In this document: positions 51,852-62,691 of the stretch, piece after piece
Numbering within the stretch: the first letter of the stretch is position 1
Layout: each line of letters starts with the position of its first letter
Origin: SZAS-103 sp043747745
GTDB taxonomy: Bacteria > Pseudomonadota > Gammaproteobacteria > Xanthomonadales > Xanthomonadaceae
Assembly: GCA_043747745.1 (NCBI GenBank)
Contig: JAYTOP010000017.1
Span: 36,669-100,668, forward strand
Reading direction: 5' to 3'
Length of the DNA: 64,000 bases
Notes under the pieces: generated by a model
What the model saw: the letters and a program-made list of their open reading frames with translations, nothing else
Told to the model about the DNA's origin: nothing
Database searches by the model: none
Position numbers and translations under genes: made by a program

Positions 51852-52367
51852 ATGAACGTCTCCACGCCACGGCGCTCGTCCTTCCGCATTCGCCTGCTGC
51901 TGGTACTCGCAGCGACATCAATGGGTGCGGCGGCAACTGCACCGCAGACTGCGCGAGCCGCCGATGCCGATTCGGGTCAAACCGTGGCATGCATGGTGCC
52001 GGGACAGATCCACACGGTCGCTGGCCACCCGACGATGGGGGCGCGCCGCCCAATCCAGACAAGCCCCGCCGATTGTCGCCAGCGCGGCGGTGAATACACC
52101 GTGGAAGAACATGCGAGCCAGCCGACTCCGGTCCCGCATGTTGCGAGTGTCGACAATGGCAAGTCCATCAATTGCCTGCTGCCGCAACAGGTACGCCAGT
52201 TGGGCGAGAAGGCGCGTTACACGACCGCGCGACGTCCGATCCGCACCACGCGATCGGACTGCGCCACGCGCGGTGGCGATGCGATCACGTCGGCACAAGC
52301 GCGCAAGGCTGCGCGCAGCTACAAGGCGAGCCAGTCGAAAGCCGCTGCTCCGAAAAAGCAGCCGTAG
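51852..52367 (+). CDS. Secreted protein with a two-fold Cys repeat
   Basis: 171 residues from ATG 51852, preceded by CAGGAAA. Signal peptide (RIRLLLVLAATSMGAAATAP, cleavage near residue 36). Two homologous units follow: ACMVPGQIHTVAG...RRPIQTSPADCRQRGG and NCLLPQQVRQLGE...RRPIRTTRSDCATRGG, each with two Cys and an RRPI-T-DC-RGG core. The Lys/Ala-rich tail is basic. It looks like a periplasmic or outer-surface protein with an internal duplication; role unknown. Confidence 0.75.
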   Translation: MNVSTPRRSSFRIRLLLVLAATSMGAAATAPQTARAADADSGQTVACMVPGQIHTVAGHPTMGARRPIQTSPADCRQRGGEYTVEEHASQPTPVPHVASVDNGKSINCLLPQQVRQLGEKARYTTARRPIRTTRSDCATRGGDAITSAQARKAARSYKASQSKAAAPKKQP

Positions 52368-52370
52368 GGT

Positions 52371-52748
52371 TCAAGTTGGCGATGCGCCAGGCGCGGTGAA
52401 TAGTGCCGCCAGCGCAAGCAGCAATGCGACCGGCATCACGACGATGCCCAGTAGCAGGAATTGCCACGCCGAAACGTCTTCGCCTTCACGGCGGATCGCG
52501 GTCAGCCACAGGATGGTTGCGAGCGAGCCGGTCACCGACAGGTTGGGGCCGAGACTGATGCCGATGGCGATCGCACTCTGGATCAAGAAGCTGGAATGCG
52601 TCGCGCTTGCTACCGAACCGGCAAATCCAAAGACCACCAACGCAACCGCGCCGACGACTGTTCTCACGCATTCAGGCACGCGTCAATGCCGCACGATCAC
52701 ACCGGATATTGCCAGAATCGCGATGATCCAGGTCGCTGCGTCCTCCAT
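52371..52748 (-). pseudogene. arsB-like arsenite efflux pump remnant
   Basis: ATG 52748 overlaps the pgl stop as TGATG. It reads MEDAATWIIAILAISGVIVRH, then TGA at 52683-52685, then in frame RVPECVRTVVGAVALVVFG like an ArsB/SLC13 N-terminus. It then jumps directly to the family C-terminus, LIQSAIAIGISLGPNLSVTG, SLATILWLTAIRREG and WQFLLLGIVVMPVALLLALAAL. A normal pump has about 400-430 residues; some 300 are missing. One stop and a large internal deletion make it a pseudogene. Confidence 0.78.
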
Positions 52749-53458
52749 CACGCCCCTGACGAGAGCAACGACGACACGATCAGAACATCGACGCCGCCAG
52801 CAGGGCGCACAGCGCGAGCAGGTATATTTTCTCCCGCCATCCAACGAGTCACCGCGTCGCGCTTGGACTCGCCTTCGACCAGGAACAGGATTCCTCGCGT
52901 GCGCTGAAGTCGCGCTGCGCTGAGCGACACGCGCTGCGGCGGCGGCTTGGGCGCGTCGGATACAGCGAGCGTATCGGGCGCGTTCGCTGCAATGCCCCAG
53001 TCGTGATCGGGAAACAGGCTCGCGGTGTGTCCATCTTCACCAAGGCCGAGCAGCACCAGGTCGAAGTCTTCGACGCCATGGAGAGTCGCTGCATACGCGT
53101 GAGTCGCTGCGTCGGCTCCGCGTTCGGCTGGAATCGCATGTACATTGGCCTGTGGAATCGCTGCATGATCGAGCCATGCAGCACGCGCCATCACGCTGTT
53201 GCGCTCCGGATCGTCGGGCAGCGCGCAGCGCTCGTCGCCGAACCAGATCTCCCAGCGCGACCAGTCGGTATCCAGATCGCGCAGCATCGCGTACACGCCA
53301 CGCGGCGTGTTGCCGCCTGAGAGAACGATGGCAAAACGTCCGCGCGTTGCGATCGCGCGTACGGACGCATCGATGATCCATCGATACGCTGTCTGTTGCA
53401 GCGCCGATGCATCCGCAACCGGATGCCAGCGCACGATTTGTGCGTTGACCGTGTGCAT
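52748..53458 (-). CDS. pgl: 6-phosphogluconolactonase
   Basis: Hydrolyses 6-phosphogluconolactone to 6-phosphogluconate, the step after Zwf. 236 residues, ATG 53458. DevB-type family: VLSGGNTPRGVYAML, WFGDERCALPDDPERNS, LLGLGEDGHTASLFPDH. It starts 12 bases after gnd on the same strand, giving a gnd-pgl unit that converges on the zwf-pgm run. Confidence 0.94.
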   Translation of the reverse strand: MHTVNAQIVRWHPVADASALQQTAYRWIIDASVRAIATRGRFAIVLSGGNTPRGVYAMLRDLDTDWSRWEIWFGDERCALPDDPERNSVMARAAWLDHAAIPQANVHAIPAERGADAATHAYAATLHGVEDFDLVLLGLGEDGHTASLFPDHDWGIAANAPDTLAVSDAPKPPPQRVSLSAARLQRTRGILFLVEGESKRDAVTRWMAGENIPARAVRPAGGVDVLIVSSLLSSGA

Positions 53459-53470
53459 GATGCGCTGCGC

Positions 53471-54376
53471 TTATTCCTTCTTGATCGCGTGGCCGCCAAA
53501 CTCATTGCGCATCGCCGACAGCAGCTTGTCGGTGAACGAATCCGAATCGCGCGAGCGCAGGCGTTCGATCAGCGACTGGGTGATGATCGGCGCCGGCACA
53601 TCGAGGTCGATCGCCTCGGCAACGGTCCAGCGGCCTTCACCGGAATCCACCACGTACGGCGCGATGCCGGCCATCGTCGCATTCTTGCCGAGCGCATCGG
53701 ATGTCAGGTCGAGCAGCCACGAGCGAACGACGCTGCCGTAGCGCCAGATCTCGGCGATCTGGTGCAGGTCGAGTGCGAAATCCTTCTTGTGTTGCAGGAT
53801 CGAGAAGCCCTCGGCGTAGGCCTGCATCATTCCGTATTCGATGCCGTTGTGGATCATCTTGGTGAAGTGGCCTGAACCGACCGGACCGACGCGTCCCCAA
53901 CCCAGATCGGATGCCGGCGCGAGTGTTTCGAATATCGGGCGCAGGCGCTCGACCGCTGCCGCATCGCCGCCGATCATCAGGCTGTAACCCTGTTCGAGCC
54001 CCCACACGCCACCGCTGGTGCCGGAGTCGACGTAGTCGATCTTCCTCTCGGCGCAGACAGCTGCGCGACGCAGGGTGTCCTTGTAGTTGGAATTGCCGCC
54101 GTCGATGATGCAATCGCCGGGCGCGAGCAAGCCGAGCAGGGCGGTGACCGTGCCGTCGGTGATCTCGCCTGCCGGCACCATCATCCAGATCGTTCGCGGC
54201 GCATCAAGTTTGCCGACCATCGCCCCGAGCGAATCGGCGGACTCCGCGCCGTTGTCCTCAATGCTCTTGCGCGCCGCAGGATTGGGGTCGAATCCGACCA
54301 CGCGATGTTTGTCTCGCGTAAGCCGTTGCGCCATGTTCGCGCCCATGCGCCCGAGGCCGATCATTCCAAGATCCAT
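53471..54376 (-). CDS. gnd: 6-phosphogluconate dehydrogenase, decarboxylating (short form)
   Basis: Converts 6-phosphogluconate to ribulose-5-phosphate. ATG 54376 (MDLGMIGLGRMGANMAQRL) has AAGGAG and gives 301 residues, the short bacterial class often called GndA or YqeC. NAD-binding GLGRMGANM, substrate loop DSGTSGGVWGLEQG, catalytic KMIHNGIEYGMMQAYAEG. The upstream in-frame ATG at 54484 is an artefact. Confidence 0.94.
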   Translation of the reverse strand: MDLGMIGLGRMGANMAQRLTRDKHRVVGFDPNPAARKSIEDNGAESADSLGAMVGKLDAPRTIWMMVPAGEITDGTVTALLGLLAPGDCIIDGGNSNYKDTLRRAAVCAERKIDYVDSGTSGGVWGLEQGYSLMIGGDAAAVERLRPIFETLAPASDLGWGRVGPVGSGHFTKMIHNGIEYGMMQAYAEGFSILQHKKDFALDLHQIAEIWRYGSVVRSWLLDLTSDALGKNATMAGIAPYVVDSGEGRWTVAEAIDLDVPAPIITQSLIERLRSRDSDSFTDKLLSAMRNEFGGHAIKKE

Positions 54377-54484
54377 CGTGCTGCTCCTTGCCGTTGATGG
54401 TTGAAAGCGTTCGCACAATCGCGGCCGCAGTGAATACGATACGACGCCTGATCCAGTCAGGCTTTTGCAATCAGGTGTGTGCAA

Positions 54485-55804
54485 TCAGACTTGTTGTGCT
54501 CCGGTGCTGAGCCAGCCGCCATCGAATCCGGCGATACGCAAACCGTCGACGATGTAGCGGCAGCCGCGCATCAGTTTCCAGACCATGCCGCTGCGATGGT
54601 TCTCGGTCATCAGCACGATCGGCCCCAGGTTCAATCCGAAATGCCATGGCGAAATCCATCCGCAGGTCGAGTGCGAATCGCCACGAAAGCTCGGATTGAA
54701 GGTTGCCTTGAAACCATAACGATTCCCGTCGTGCAGCCGCAGGGTATGCATGTAGTGATGGATCGCCGGCAGCACGATCTCCGGCGCGAACGGCAACGAT
54801 GCGACCACCGCCCACGGTGCCAGCGTGCCATCGTCGATGCCGTATGGCGCACCGCGTCCTTCGTAGTCGTAGAAACGGCGCTCGACGCCATTGACCGCCG
54901 CCATTGCCGGACCCGGACCGTCGCTCGCAGTGATGCCCCAGCAGTGTCCGCAATAGCCATTGAAACGCAGCGGGTTGTCGATTGCATAACGCTGCTGCAC
55001 ATGCGTCGCACGGCGGCTGTTCTCGAAATAATCGATACCCTTGCCGCGCATGAACGCATCCTGGATACCGCGAAAATCGATCCATACATGCGACAGTTGA
55101 TGGATGAACAACGGTCCTGCGTACAGATAGTCGAGGTCGTAACAGTTCTTCCATTCGTAGGTCGAACACCATGCCTGGTAGGCGCTCGCCGGCACTGGAT
55201 GCGTCGGCGATCCCAACGCAAGCGTGTACATCAGCAACGCTTCGTCGTAGCCTTGCCAGCGGTATTTCAGGAATCCGGACTCGGGTTTCCATCCGTGGCA
55301 AATCGTGTCGCCGCCGGTTTGCGCCCACTGCCAGTCGGCGCGCAGATACAAATCGTTGGCCAGGGTACGGATCTCGCGTTGCTCGGGAGTGTCATCGGCG
55401 AAATATGCCGCAGCCGTCAGCATTCCGGCCAGCAGGAATGCACTGTCCACGGTCGACAACTCGCAATCCCATGCGCGCCGACCGGTGTTCATGTCGAGGA
55501 AGTGGTAATAGAAGCCGCGATAGCCGGTGGCATCGGGCTGGTTTCCTTGCGGGCTATTCCAGAAAAATCGCAGCGTTGCGAGCGTGCGTTCAATTGCCTG
55601 GTCCTTCGCAATCAATCCACGTTCGACCGCCACCGGATACGACGCCAGTGCCAGTCCGGTTGCCGCGATGCTCGCAGGCCACGATGGCTCGGTCTTGTCC
55701 AGCACCAGCCCATTCAGCGGATTGGTTTCGTGCTGGAAGTAAGCGAACGCCGATCGCTGCAGGTGCTGCAATTGCTCTTCGAGTTTCGCGGGCTGGGAAC
55801 GCAT
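54485..55804 (-). CDS. Glucoamylase-like / GH144-type glycoside hydrolase
   Basis: 439 residues, ATG 55804. It matches the PF10091 glucoamylase family ((alpha/alpha)6 barrel) by FAYFQHETNPLNGLVLDKT, SIAATGLALASYPV, RGFYYHFLDMNTGRRAWDCELSTVDSAFLLAG and YWGISASDGP-like CWGITASDGP, with GAPYGIDDGTLAPWAVVASLPFAPE. Characterised relatives hydrolyse beta-1,2-glucan. No signal peptide is visible in this frame, so it may act inside the cell or the start may be upstream. Same strand as gnd. Confidence 0.8.
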   Translation of the reverse strand: MRSQPAKLEEQLQHLQRSAFAYFQHETNPLNGLVLDKTEPSWPASIAATGLALASYPVAVERGLIAKDQAIERTLATLRFFWNSPQGNQPDATGYRGFYYHFLDMNTGRRAWDCELSTVDSAFLLAGMLTAAAYFADDTPEQREIRTLANDLYLRADWQWAQTGGDTICHGWKPESGFLKYRWQGYDEALLMYTLALGSPTHPVPASAYQAWCSTYEWKNCYDLDYLYAGPLFIHQLSHVWIDFRGIQDAFMRGKGIDYFENSRRATHVQQRYAIDNPLRFNGYCGHCWGITASDGPGPAMAAVNGVERRFYDYEGRGAPYGIDDGTLAPWAVVASLPFAPEIVLPAIHHYMHTLRLHDGNRYGFKATFNPSFRGDSHSTCGWISPWHFGLNLGPIVLMTENHRSGMVWKLMRGCRYIVDGLRIAGFDGGWLSTGAQQV

Positions 55805-55864
55805 CGGACTCCGGATCTGGTCAACCTGCCCGAAGCATAGCCGATCGATGTTGAACGTCGGTCC

Positions 55865-58149
<2,285 letters not shown>

Positions 58150-58153
<4 letters not shown>

Positions 58154-58656
58154 TTGGTATTCGCCAATGCGGTGACGGTGACCGTACCCTGCATGCCGGC
58201 TTCCCAATGACCGGGAATCAGGCAGGCAAAGAGGAACATGCCTGGCTTGCTGAATCGCCAGATCAGATCCGTGGTTCGTCCGGGCGCAATACTTACGGCA
58301 TTTGGCTCGTCATTCTTCATCGTCGGCATCGTATTCATCATCTCTTTGTGTTCGATGATTTCCTTCGGCGTACCCAGAACGAACTCGTGCGCCACGCTGC
58401 CGGTGTTGCGGATGCGGAAGCGCAATGTTTCGCCTTGCCTGACGCTCACCTCGTTTGGGGTGATGCGCATCGTATCGAGCAGATTGACTTCGATGACGCG
58501 ACGGACGTCTTGTGCATTGCCTGGGCTGCCGAACTCGGTCGCCACGGCGGGCGCGTTTGCCTCTGACTTCCTGGGCTCATGCTCGTGACCGAAGCAGGTC
58601 GGTGCCATTGTGGTTCCAAACGCAAGAACCAGTTTCAGTGCCAGTGTGTAACGCAT
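58150..58656 (-). CDS. Periplasmic cupredoxin
   Basis: 168 residues, ATG 58656, signal peptide ending near TCFG-HEH. Blue-copper ligands: His in SVAHEFVLG, and Cys, His and Met in FACLIPGHWEAGM. An insertion EIIEHKEMMNTMPTMKND adds Met and His. Similar proteins beside CopA take up periplasmic Cu and support copper tolerance. It is upstream of and coupled to copA. Confidence 0.9.
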
Positions 58657-59249
58657 CAGCAGTCCTCAGCAGAATGGAGAGAGAGAGCGTCATACGAGTC
58701 GCCATTGTTCGCCGCCAAGCATGAACCACCTTGCAGCGTCGTTGTGGTCATGCTTCTCATGCACCAGCGCCCGTAGGTGCCGCCAAACGACTGACCCAAC
58801 CAGCCCATGACCCGGTTTTGGGAAAACTGTCATCGATGAAAATTCGAATCAGCAAAGCATCGCCAGCAAGAGTCAGCTAGAAGCCCATTCCGTACCGGCA
58901 GATGACAAGCAACTTCTGGGTTCCGATGGTCTCCCGGAATTTCCGTTGCTTGTCCTGCACGACGGCACCACGCGCTGCGGATGAGGTGAGCCCACCACAT
59001 GCTCATTGTCTGTCGAGTATCGAATCCAATCTGTACGCCAACGCGCAGAGCGACCCACTCTGATGACACTCGCGCAAACTGGTGGCAGCAACGTTGCGTG
59101 ACGTTCGCGCCCGGTCGAGCGTGCTGGCCCCGATTGTCGACACGGCGTCTCCAATCACCTGTCTATACACAGTCTGCGCAACTTTTCGCAATGACGGAAT
59201 GAAGCGAGGAATGCGTGCAGGGGAGAAGCGTGGTTTATACAAACCTCCT
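58657..59249. other. 593-bp region without a recognisable gene
   Basis: The short open frames here have no family resemblance, signal peptide or ribosome site. It separates the Met-rich protein gene from the cupredoxin-copA unit, so it should contain their copper-responsive promoter, but I cannot point to a convincing CueR or CopR box. Confidence 0.5.
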
Positions 59250-59747
59250 TCACTTCGGCGCAGGCGCAGGCGCAGGCAGGCGATCCATCATCATCTGCAT
59301 CATCGCCTGCATCATGCCCATGCGCTTCTCCATCAGCTGATGATGCTTGGCCATGTCGCCTTTCATATCGTCCATGCCACCCGCAGTCATACCCTTCATC
59401 GCCTTCATGTCGCCCATGCCTTCGGGGAACATTGCGTTCATCATCCCCATGCCGTCCTGCATGGCCTTCATGTGCTCGGTCATCAGCGCATCGCGCGCTT
59501 CGGGCGTCCCGGCGGCCATCATCTTGGCGTGCAGCTCGCGCATGACCTTCATCTGCGCATCCATCCGTGCCATGTCGTGGCTGGCTTTGTCGGTCGTGGA
59601 ACTTGACGTTGACGCAGGTGCGACCTCAGGAACTGCCGCCGCGGGCGTCGGATGATGGCTCTTGTGCGGGTCGTTCTGCGCGGCCCAAGCCGGGGCGCCA
59701 ACGGCGGCGATGGCAAGCGTGAGAATGACTGTGCGAACGCGGTTCAT
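59250..59747 (-). CDS. Met/His-rich periplasmic protein, probable copper binding
   Basis: 165 residues from ATG 59747 (MNRVRTVILTLAIAAVGAPA), preceded by GGAGAG. A signal peptide, a Ser/Thr/Pro linker with His (DPHKSHHP), then a helical domain very rich in Met (MGMMNAMFPEGMGDMKAMKG, MEKRMGMMQAMMQMMMDRL) with His at KHHQL. Met-x-x-Met patterns favour Cu(I) chelation, as in periplasmic copper chaperones. Same strand as the cupredoxin and copA. Confidence 0.82.
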   Translation of the reverse strand: MNRVRTVILTLAIAAVGAPAWAAQNDPHKSHHPTPAAAVPEVAPASTSSSTTDKASHDMARMDAQMKVMRELHAKMMAAGTPEARDALMTEHMKAMQDGMGMMNAMFPEGMGDMKAMKGMTAGGMDDMKGDMAKHHQLMEKRMGMMQAMMQMMMDRLPAPAPAPK

Positions 59748-60296
59748 GTTGCTCTCCGGGTGGCGATGGCGTGGTGTGACCAATCAGCTGTGCCGTTGCC
59801 ACTTACCATTTCAGCAGTGGACACCTCTGGCGGCATTCGTCTTGTTGCTGGACGAAACATACGCCCTCCATCACTCGCTGCATTTGATCCTGATCAACTT
59901 CGCGACCCATCATCCGAACAGCCCATTGCCCTGCCACGAGAGTCGCTCGACAATTCCGGGCTTCGGAAAACAAGGAAAGTCGTCAGCGCGCATGCGGCTC
60001 CGACTGCCAGAGTCTGGCTACACGAGCGTCGCGATTGGGGATTGACTTCTGACTGTCCGGACGCGGAAAAAGTGAAATAAGCCAAGCGTCGTTGATCTAG
60101 ATCAATACCTGCGCCATCGTTCCCGATGCCGTGCGTTGATTGATGGACGTTTGCGGAGTCGGGGCGCACGCTGTAGTTGTCGTGAACAGCCGCCCCGGAT
60201 CGGCTCGTACGTACGCCGATGGGGTCGCTCGCATCCCTTCATCGACAGGCATTGCAGTTGACACAATTGGGTTGCACGCATCCGAGGAGAGTCGCC
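59748..60296. other. 549-bp region without a gene, with an FNR-type site
   Basis: No supported coding sequence. It holds the FNR/Anr-like palindrome at 60092-60105 and should carry the promoter of the downstream lipoprotein-like gene. Confidence 0.5.
60092..60105. promoter_or_regulatory. FNR/Anr-type operator
   Basis: TTGATCTAGATCAA is a perfect palindrome and an exact match to the TTGAT-N4-ATCAA consensus for FNR/Anr/CRP-FNR family regulators. It lies about 190 bases before the small lipoprotein gene, so it may drive a longer leader. Confidence 0.55.
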
Positions 60297-60656
60297 ATGA
60301 ATCTGAGTCGAGTTCTGTTGGTTACTTCACTTGTCCTGTCCGTCGCGTCGGTTGGTTGTGCTTCGGGCGGCGGGATACGGCATGGATGGATCATGCGGGG
60401 CCAGGTACTCGCGCTGAATGGCGATGTGGCAACCGTTTGTGTCGGATCACGCGATGGCGCGAAGATCGGCCAAGTGCTCGTCGTGCACCACATCACGGTG
60501 AAGCCAGGCATTTCGTCGAGAGGATCTGCAACGATCATGAGAACCGATGTCGGGCAGGTGAGAATCACCGAGTTGTTCGACGACCATTACGCACGCGCAT
60601 CAGTCGAGAGCGGGAATCCGGCCGTCAACGACGTGGTCGAGTTGGAGATGAAATAG
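60297..60656 (+). CDS. Small lipoprotein-like secreted protein
   Basis: 119 residues, ATG 60297 after AGGAG. N-terminal helix with a Cys at the end (LVTSLVLSVASVGCASGGG) suggests a lipoprotein, though Ser at -3 makes the lipobox weak. The mature part is a small beta domain (VLALNGDVATVCVGSRDGAKIGQVLVV, VGQVRITELFDDHYARASVESG) like the repeats of FlgT-type or SH3-like envelope proteins. Function unknown; possibly oxygen-regulated through the upstream palindrome. Confidence 0.72.
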   Translation: MNLSRVLLVTSLVLSVASVGCASGGGIRHGWIMRGQVLALNGDVATVCVGSRDGAKIGQVLVVHHITVKPGISSRGSATIMRTDVGQVRITELFDDHYARASVESGNPAVNDVVELEMK

Positions 60657-60769
60657 CAACGAGACAGGGACACGCCGTCACTACCAGTCGGTGAACGCGG
60701 TCATGAAGCGCCGGAGTTCCGTCCGGCGCTTTCTTCGTCACCACTGCGCAACGCTTGCGCGAGTCGGGC

Positions 60770-61579
60770 CTACTGGACGTCGAAGTGCTCAAAGCCCGGC
60801 GCGAGTGTCACATGCGTGATCCATAGACCACCCTTGCCGTCGGGTGCGGCGTACGTCTCGGAGAAATGGCCTTTGCGAACCAGATTGCCGAGAGGGACTT
60901 CGCCCGCCATGGACACCTGATCGGTCGTAAATCCTGCGGTTCTGGCGAGATAGCTGTTGGAGCTGTCGGTGTGTCCGTAGACGATCGCAAGTTCGTCGTA
61001 ATCATGCTGATTGGGCGCGGTACTGGACGCGCTGCTGGAATAGTCCATGCAGGTATTCTGGCTCGTGCCGTCTTCACTGGTATGACCAAGGCCGAACGTG
61101 TGGCCGACTTCCTGACACATGACGTGTCTCGCTTCGTTCGAATCGCTGGCGTACGTGGAGGCATAGCTATCATTCATTTTCGCAGTGCCCTGGGAGATAT
61201 GGCCGCTGCTATCGAGGTTGATCGAAGCCAGGCCGAGCCAGCCGTTGTTGCCGTAGGACGCGTTGCAGACTCGGATCTTGCCGGAGACTGCGGAACATCT
61301 CTTGCGGGATGTGCTGCTGTTGCCATACGGACTGACAACCAGGTTGAGCTTGGTCGACGTCGACCACTGCGACGCGGCGGTGGACAGCAGCGAGGGCCAG
61401 TTGGCATTGGTGCCGCCGGGCACGGTGCTGTCGAGCGTCTGCAGGTTGAACGATGAGGTCGTTCGCGCCCAGTGATATCCGTTCCATGAATGTGTGGCAT
61501 AGGCGGCGACGGAAGCCGCAGCCATTGCAACAACCAGGACGCTCTTCGCAAGAATCTTCTTCGAGATCATTTGGGTCAT
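60770..61579 (-). CDS. Secreted matrixin-type metalloprotease with altered zinc motif
   Basis: 269 residues, ATG 61579; signal peptide to about ASVAAYATHS. The expected HExxHxxGxxH site reads QEVGHTFGLGHT (about residue 156): the first zinc His is Gln (CAG for CAC/CAT), while the other His residues remain, and a Met-turn candidate CMDYSS follows. Some relatives I recall also have QExGH, so this may be a family variant, but activity is uncertain. A C-terminal beta extension follows. Confidence 0.75.
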   Translation of the reverse strand: MTQMISKKILAKSVLVVAMAAASVAAYATHSWNGYHWARTTSSFNLQTLDSTVPGGTNANWPSLLSTAASQWSTSTKLNLVVSPYGNSSTSRKRCSAVSGKIRVCNASYGNNGWLGLASINLDSSGHISQGTAKMNDSYASTYASDSNEARHVMCQEVGHTFGLGHTSEDGTSQNTCMDYSSSASSTAPNQHDYDELAIVYGHTDSSNSYLARTAGFTTDQVSMAGEVPLGNLVRKGHFSETYAAPDGKGGLWITHVTLAPGFEHFDVQ

Positions 61580-61982
61580 TTCCTTGATAGGACGATAGTG
61601 AGAAATCGGTCGGTTGCGGAAAAACCTCTTGCTCGCGGTCAGCGAGCCCGTGCTCTGCGAGTTGCCTGAACGTCATTCAGTGTGGTGGAGTCATTGGGAA
61701 GCCCCCAGGATGGGGTTCGGGGAGCAATGGAACAGTGAACCGACTTAAGGATTTCTCGATTAACCGAGTTCGTGCGGGCGCTGGATAACTGCGACGATCG
61801 TTCTGGTAAACCAGTGCCCCATCGCGCTGGTGCTGACCGGCAGTCCCCGACCCGTTCGCGAACTTGGCGAACGGCAGCAATCGGGTAGCAAATCCGCGTC
61901 GCGACAGCGTCATGCCGTGCACTTGACGCGCTGATCATCGGCCATGATTGACATAATACATAAGAGCTAATATATTCCGACC
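61580..61982. other. 403-bp region without a gene
   Basis: No open frame here has family resemblance. The right end contains the MarR promoter; otherwise nothing recognisable. Confidence 0.5.
61948..61976 (+). promoter_or_regulatory. Strong promoter for the MarR gene, probably leaderless transcript
   Basis: TTGACA (61948-61953), 17-base spacer, TATATT (61971-61976). The predicted start, seven bases on, falls at or within a base or two of ATG 61983, and no Shine-Dalgarno sequence is present. The AT-rich spacer would also suit MarR autoregulation. Confidence 0.65.
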
Positions 61983-62540
61983 ATGCAGCCCGGACTCGGA
62001 ACCCAATTGCGCCACTTGATTGAACTGCTCGATGGGGCGGTGGAAGAGGCTTACGCCTTGGCGGGCATGCGTTATCGCCCTCGCTACACGCCGGTGATGC
62101 GTGCCTTGATAGTGCAGGAACCTTCCATGATCGGACAGATTGCGGAGGCCGCGAAAATCACCCAGCCGGCGGCGACGCAAACGGTAGCCTTGATGATTAA
62201 GGAAGGACTGCTAGTCTCCGAATCCGGGCCGGTCGATGGACGCCAGCGCCTGATACGTCTGTCGCCGCGCGGTCGCGCGATGTTGCCGCGACTGCACGAA
62301 TGCTGGCAGGCGACGCAGATGGCCGCCGACAGCCTCGACGCGTCGTTACCACGCCCATTGTCGAAATCGCTCGACGAAGCGATCGCGGCACTGGATATCG
62401 AATCGTTCGGCAACCGGATCGCGAAAGCACGCACGCAATTGCCCAGTGCGATACCGCCGGTTGGCAAGGCCACGGTGAAGCAGCGCAACGCCAGCACTGG
62501 CAAGGATGCCGCGAAGAGAAAACGCACGACCGCCGCATGA
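61983..62540 (+). CDS. MarR family transcriptional regulator
   Basis: 185 residues, ATG 61983. Winged helix: MIGQIAEAAKITQPAATQTVALMIKEGLLVSESGPVDGRQRLIRLSPRGRAML, with the recognition helix TQPAATQTVALM and wing DGRQRLIRL. A basic Lys/Arg/Ala C-terminal tail (KATVKQRNASTGKDAAKRKR) is unusual and could add DNA contact. MarR proteins repress efflux or stress genes and respond to small ligands. The S41 peptidase follows on the same strand. Confidence 0.88.
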   Translation: MQPGLGTQLRHLIELLDGAVEEAYALAGMRYRPRYTPVMRALIVQEPSMIGQIAEAAKITQPAATQTVALMIKEGLLVSESGPVDGRQRLIRLSPRGRAMLPRLHECWQATQMAADSLDASLPRPLSKSLDEAIAALDIESFGNRIAKARTQLPSAIPPVGKATVKQRNASTGKDAAKRKRTTAA

Positions 62541-62691
62541 TCGCCCGCCCGGCACGGGCGTGGCGGGCACGAAGACAACCGTTATCGAAATAATGACCAG
62601 GTCGTCGCGCCGAAGCGCATCGACAGGGAACAGTGTTGCCCCGATATTCACTACCGACGAACGAGAACTCGATATGAAAGGACCTTTCGGC

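Noticed and set aside
59003..59242. Small arginine-rich frame upstream of the Met-rich gene
   Set aside because: No ribosome site, no family features, and composition typical of non-coding GC-rich DNA.
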